Positions 61,948-64,000 of a DNA stretch of 64,000 bases are shown one piece after another. Origin of the DNA: Lonicera japonica (taxonomy: Eukaryota; Streptophyta; Magnoliopsida; Dipsacales; Caprifoliaceae). Both the position numbers and the translations under genes were made by a program. Location of the stretch: NCBI GenBank assembly GCA_021464415.1, contig CM038467.1, positions 13,409,411 through 13,473,410 on the forward strand, in the 5' to 3' direction. The stretch's first letter is position 1. Each line of letters starts with the position of its first letter. The notes below the pieces were generated by a model. The model made no database searches. It worked only from the letters and a program-made list of their open reading frames with translations, and was not told where the DNA came from.

Positions 61948-62002
<55 letters not shown>
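61948..62002. repeat. compound (CT)n(AT)n microsatellite
   Basis: About 15 CT units run directly into about 12 AT units. The tract lies upstream of the lipase gene. Confidence 0.93.
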
Positions 62003-63609
62003 GTTGCTTCTAGATTGAATGGTATATGAATTTTGCCCTTTTTTATTTGTTGGAACATTGCACTTCAACTGTTCGATGAAATGCCTAAAAAAACTACAGG
62101 CTCAAAGAATACACATGGTACGATTTTTTCTATTGATCACGCCTTTTCGTTACATTCTAGAAATATAAGTTTTATTATAATTCTTATATTTCCATATCAA
62201 TTGCAATGTTATGATGTTCTGTCAAAAGTTGAGTGTTTTGAAAACTCACTGTTGTTGAACAATAAGTGAATATGAGAAGAAATGAAAAAATAGGAGAAGA
62301 GATGGATTGCTGCTCACGGGTTGAATTTTCATGCACATTGGAATTTGTCCTTTTCATAATGTTTTATATAATAAAAAATGATGCACTCTATTGAATTGAT
62401 AAAGGCATATGCATATTACGCTGCCAAAAAAGTAATGAGAAAATCCTAATAATTTAAAAAATTCTAAAAATATTTCCACACACTAAGCAAGCATAACACT
62501 TCTATACCATGTAATATTGAGAATAAAGAAGTTCCTAAATTATCATTGAAACATGTTTTCCGTTAGCATAATTCAAGGTTTTTATGGTACAGAGGCCATT
62601 CATTGTTGGAAGCATACACAAAAAAAGATATATATATATATATATATATATGTCTGACACTAATGGTGGCGGAAAAAAGACACAAGTGAAATTGGTTGTT
62701 TTCGGTTACTTTTGTTATTGATAGACACTATAGAATAAATTTGGAATAAATAATGCTCAAAATTGTATGATTAGTAGAATATGAAAAATAAGTTTTTATA
62801 CATTATTATGTTAATACATTAACGCATCGCATAGGTATTAAACTAGTTATATATATTTTATAAAATCAATGAATATATAATTGACTTTGTAATTTTGTAG
62901 TATTATATGGACAGTAAAATGTATTATGGTGATTGATAATTAATAGCTTAAATGATACTTAAAAAAATGTATTAAAATGTATATGATGTCTATTTAAATA
63001 GTTTTTTCTATACATATAGATTTTTTATTTAATCATAATAACTACTCCAATCATGGATGAGTCTATACAAAGGTAAGAAACCAGGAGGTTGGCTTTAAAA
63101 ATGGTTGGAAAATTGTTAATCTTACCATAATAGTGACGCCAATAATGGACGAGTCTAAGGATGTAGCAGGCTACACGTCAAGTTTCCACCTCTTGTTATC
63201 AGTATGATGTGAAAATAATTTGTACGTAAGATAAATTATAATAACGAATGACCGAAAGACTTGACAAGTGGGAAAGATAGTAAAAAAGTCAGTATCATCG
63301 TGGGTGACTCTAACAGATCATCGTATAATGATTATTATAAAAACAAACTTAACAGAAATTCCAATTTTTGAAAGTGCCTACCTGAGTTTAAATCTCATAT
63401 AGAATTTAGTTAGTTTCTTTTTATAGCTTTTTTTTAATAAAAAAAACTTGCCCACGAGTTCGAAATTTTAAAAGACACAAATAATGGGTGTATTATGGAC
63501 ACTGATAATAGGCCAACAGAAGATATAGATTTGGGTCTGGAGTCCACTCAGGTTAGGACCAAATTGAAAATAAGAAAAGGTTGGCTTAGGGTTGTCGATA
63601 TGTCAACCC

Positions 63610-63690
63610 CAAGGGATTGGCCTAGTGGGCAAGGGACTGGACGTATGGTTAGGTGTACGTCGCAGGTTCGAACTCCCGCAACAGCTTTCT
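63610..63690 (+). mobile_element. tRNA-derived SINE head
   Basis: An A box TGGCCTAGTGG (63618-63628) and a perfect B box GGTTCGAACTCC (63665-63676) are spaced as in tRNA-derived plant SINEs. The start AAGGGATTGGCCTAGTGG is also SINE-like. It cannot fold as a complete tRNA from what I see. The 3' end of the element is unclear. Confidence 0.65.
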
Positions 63691-64000
63691 CCCTCTCTAC
63701 ACTTTAACTGAACAATATTAAGCCCAAATTACTATAAATAACAAATTTATCTCTCAAAATATGTTTTGTCCGGTAAGCCTTAAAGTTCTAATTTGTTGTA
63801 GAGAATTATAATATAATGATTGAATAACTAGGAAGGAGCATGATTTGAGCTTCGGGGGGCTAAAATCTATGTGATATGTAATACAAGAAAATAAGGTTTT
63901 CATTATTACTGTTTAACATAATTCCTTCAATTTAATGATGGATTTTTTTGCACCTAAATATTTCATAAAATTAGCGTAGATGAACCTGTGAAAATTGTTT

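Larger units (their letters stand above)
60852..64000. other. lipase leader and right-end intergenic region
   Basis: About 60852-61060 should be the lipase 5' leader and promoter (minus strand). From 61140 on the DNA is AT-rich with microsatellites at 61948-62002 and about 62627-62652, and the SINE-like sequence near 63.6 kb. No gene is supported. Confidence 0.5.

Noticed and set aside
27243..64000. CRISPR arrays, bacterial operons or viral genes
   Set aside because: No spaced direct-repeat arrays, Shine-Dalgarno operons or viral proteins; all features are plant-nuclear.

Overview
This window is nuclear DNA of a flowering plant, most likely a eudicot. It is AT-rich, its genes are interrupted by GT-AG introns, and its proteins belong to plant-specific families (a SHAQKYF-type MYB, HDA15 with its RanBP2 finger, a plant mobile domain protein, an RAV-type B3 domain). 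Long spacers and introns are filled with transposon remnants and AT microsatellites. Species cannot be read from the sequence.

Layout, left to right. 388-466 (+) is the last coding exon of a RING-finger gene whose body lies off the left edge. 5368-6613 (+) is a complete two-exon MYBS1-like R-R-type MYB gene. 7453-24612 (-) is a complete 17-coding-exon HDA15-type histone deacetylase, convergent with the MYB gene. Its introns hold four hAT-like non-autonomous elements, a 5'-truncated LINE, a possible LTR remnant and a tandem duplication. 27287-35356 is a single 8.07-kb PIF/Harbinger-type element. It carries a Myb-like ORF1, a DDE transposase, an intact small gene of unknown function and a three-exon plant mobile domain gene. 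Further right come a nuclear copy of plastid rpoC2 (near 38 kb), a frameshifted B3-domain pseudogene (42.0-42.5 kb), a Copia-like solo LTR (43.05-43.65 kb) and two Mutator-like MITEs (44.3 and 48.0-49.2 kb). Two more genes follow on the minus strand: a 63-residue ATP-synthase subunit-e-like gene (50351-50645) and a nine-exon alpha/beta-hydrolase lipase gene (53226-60851) whose introns hold three more MITEs. The right end is intergenic with one tRNA-derived SINE.

The host genes are ordinary single-copy-type loci with no evident common pathway: transcription (MYBS1, HDA15), ubiquitin ligation, mitochondrial energetics and lipid hydrolysis. The most unusual object is the large Harbinger element. 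Its two ends share the same subterminal repeats and a TAA target duplication, so the plant mobile domain gene and the unknown gene appear to be cargo inside it. Exon junctions of the MYB, HDA15, lipase and small mitochondrial genes were worked out by hand; in every case intron phases close and the reading frame is continuous. The HDA15 start codon is the least certain part of those models.
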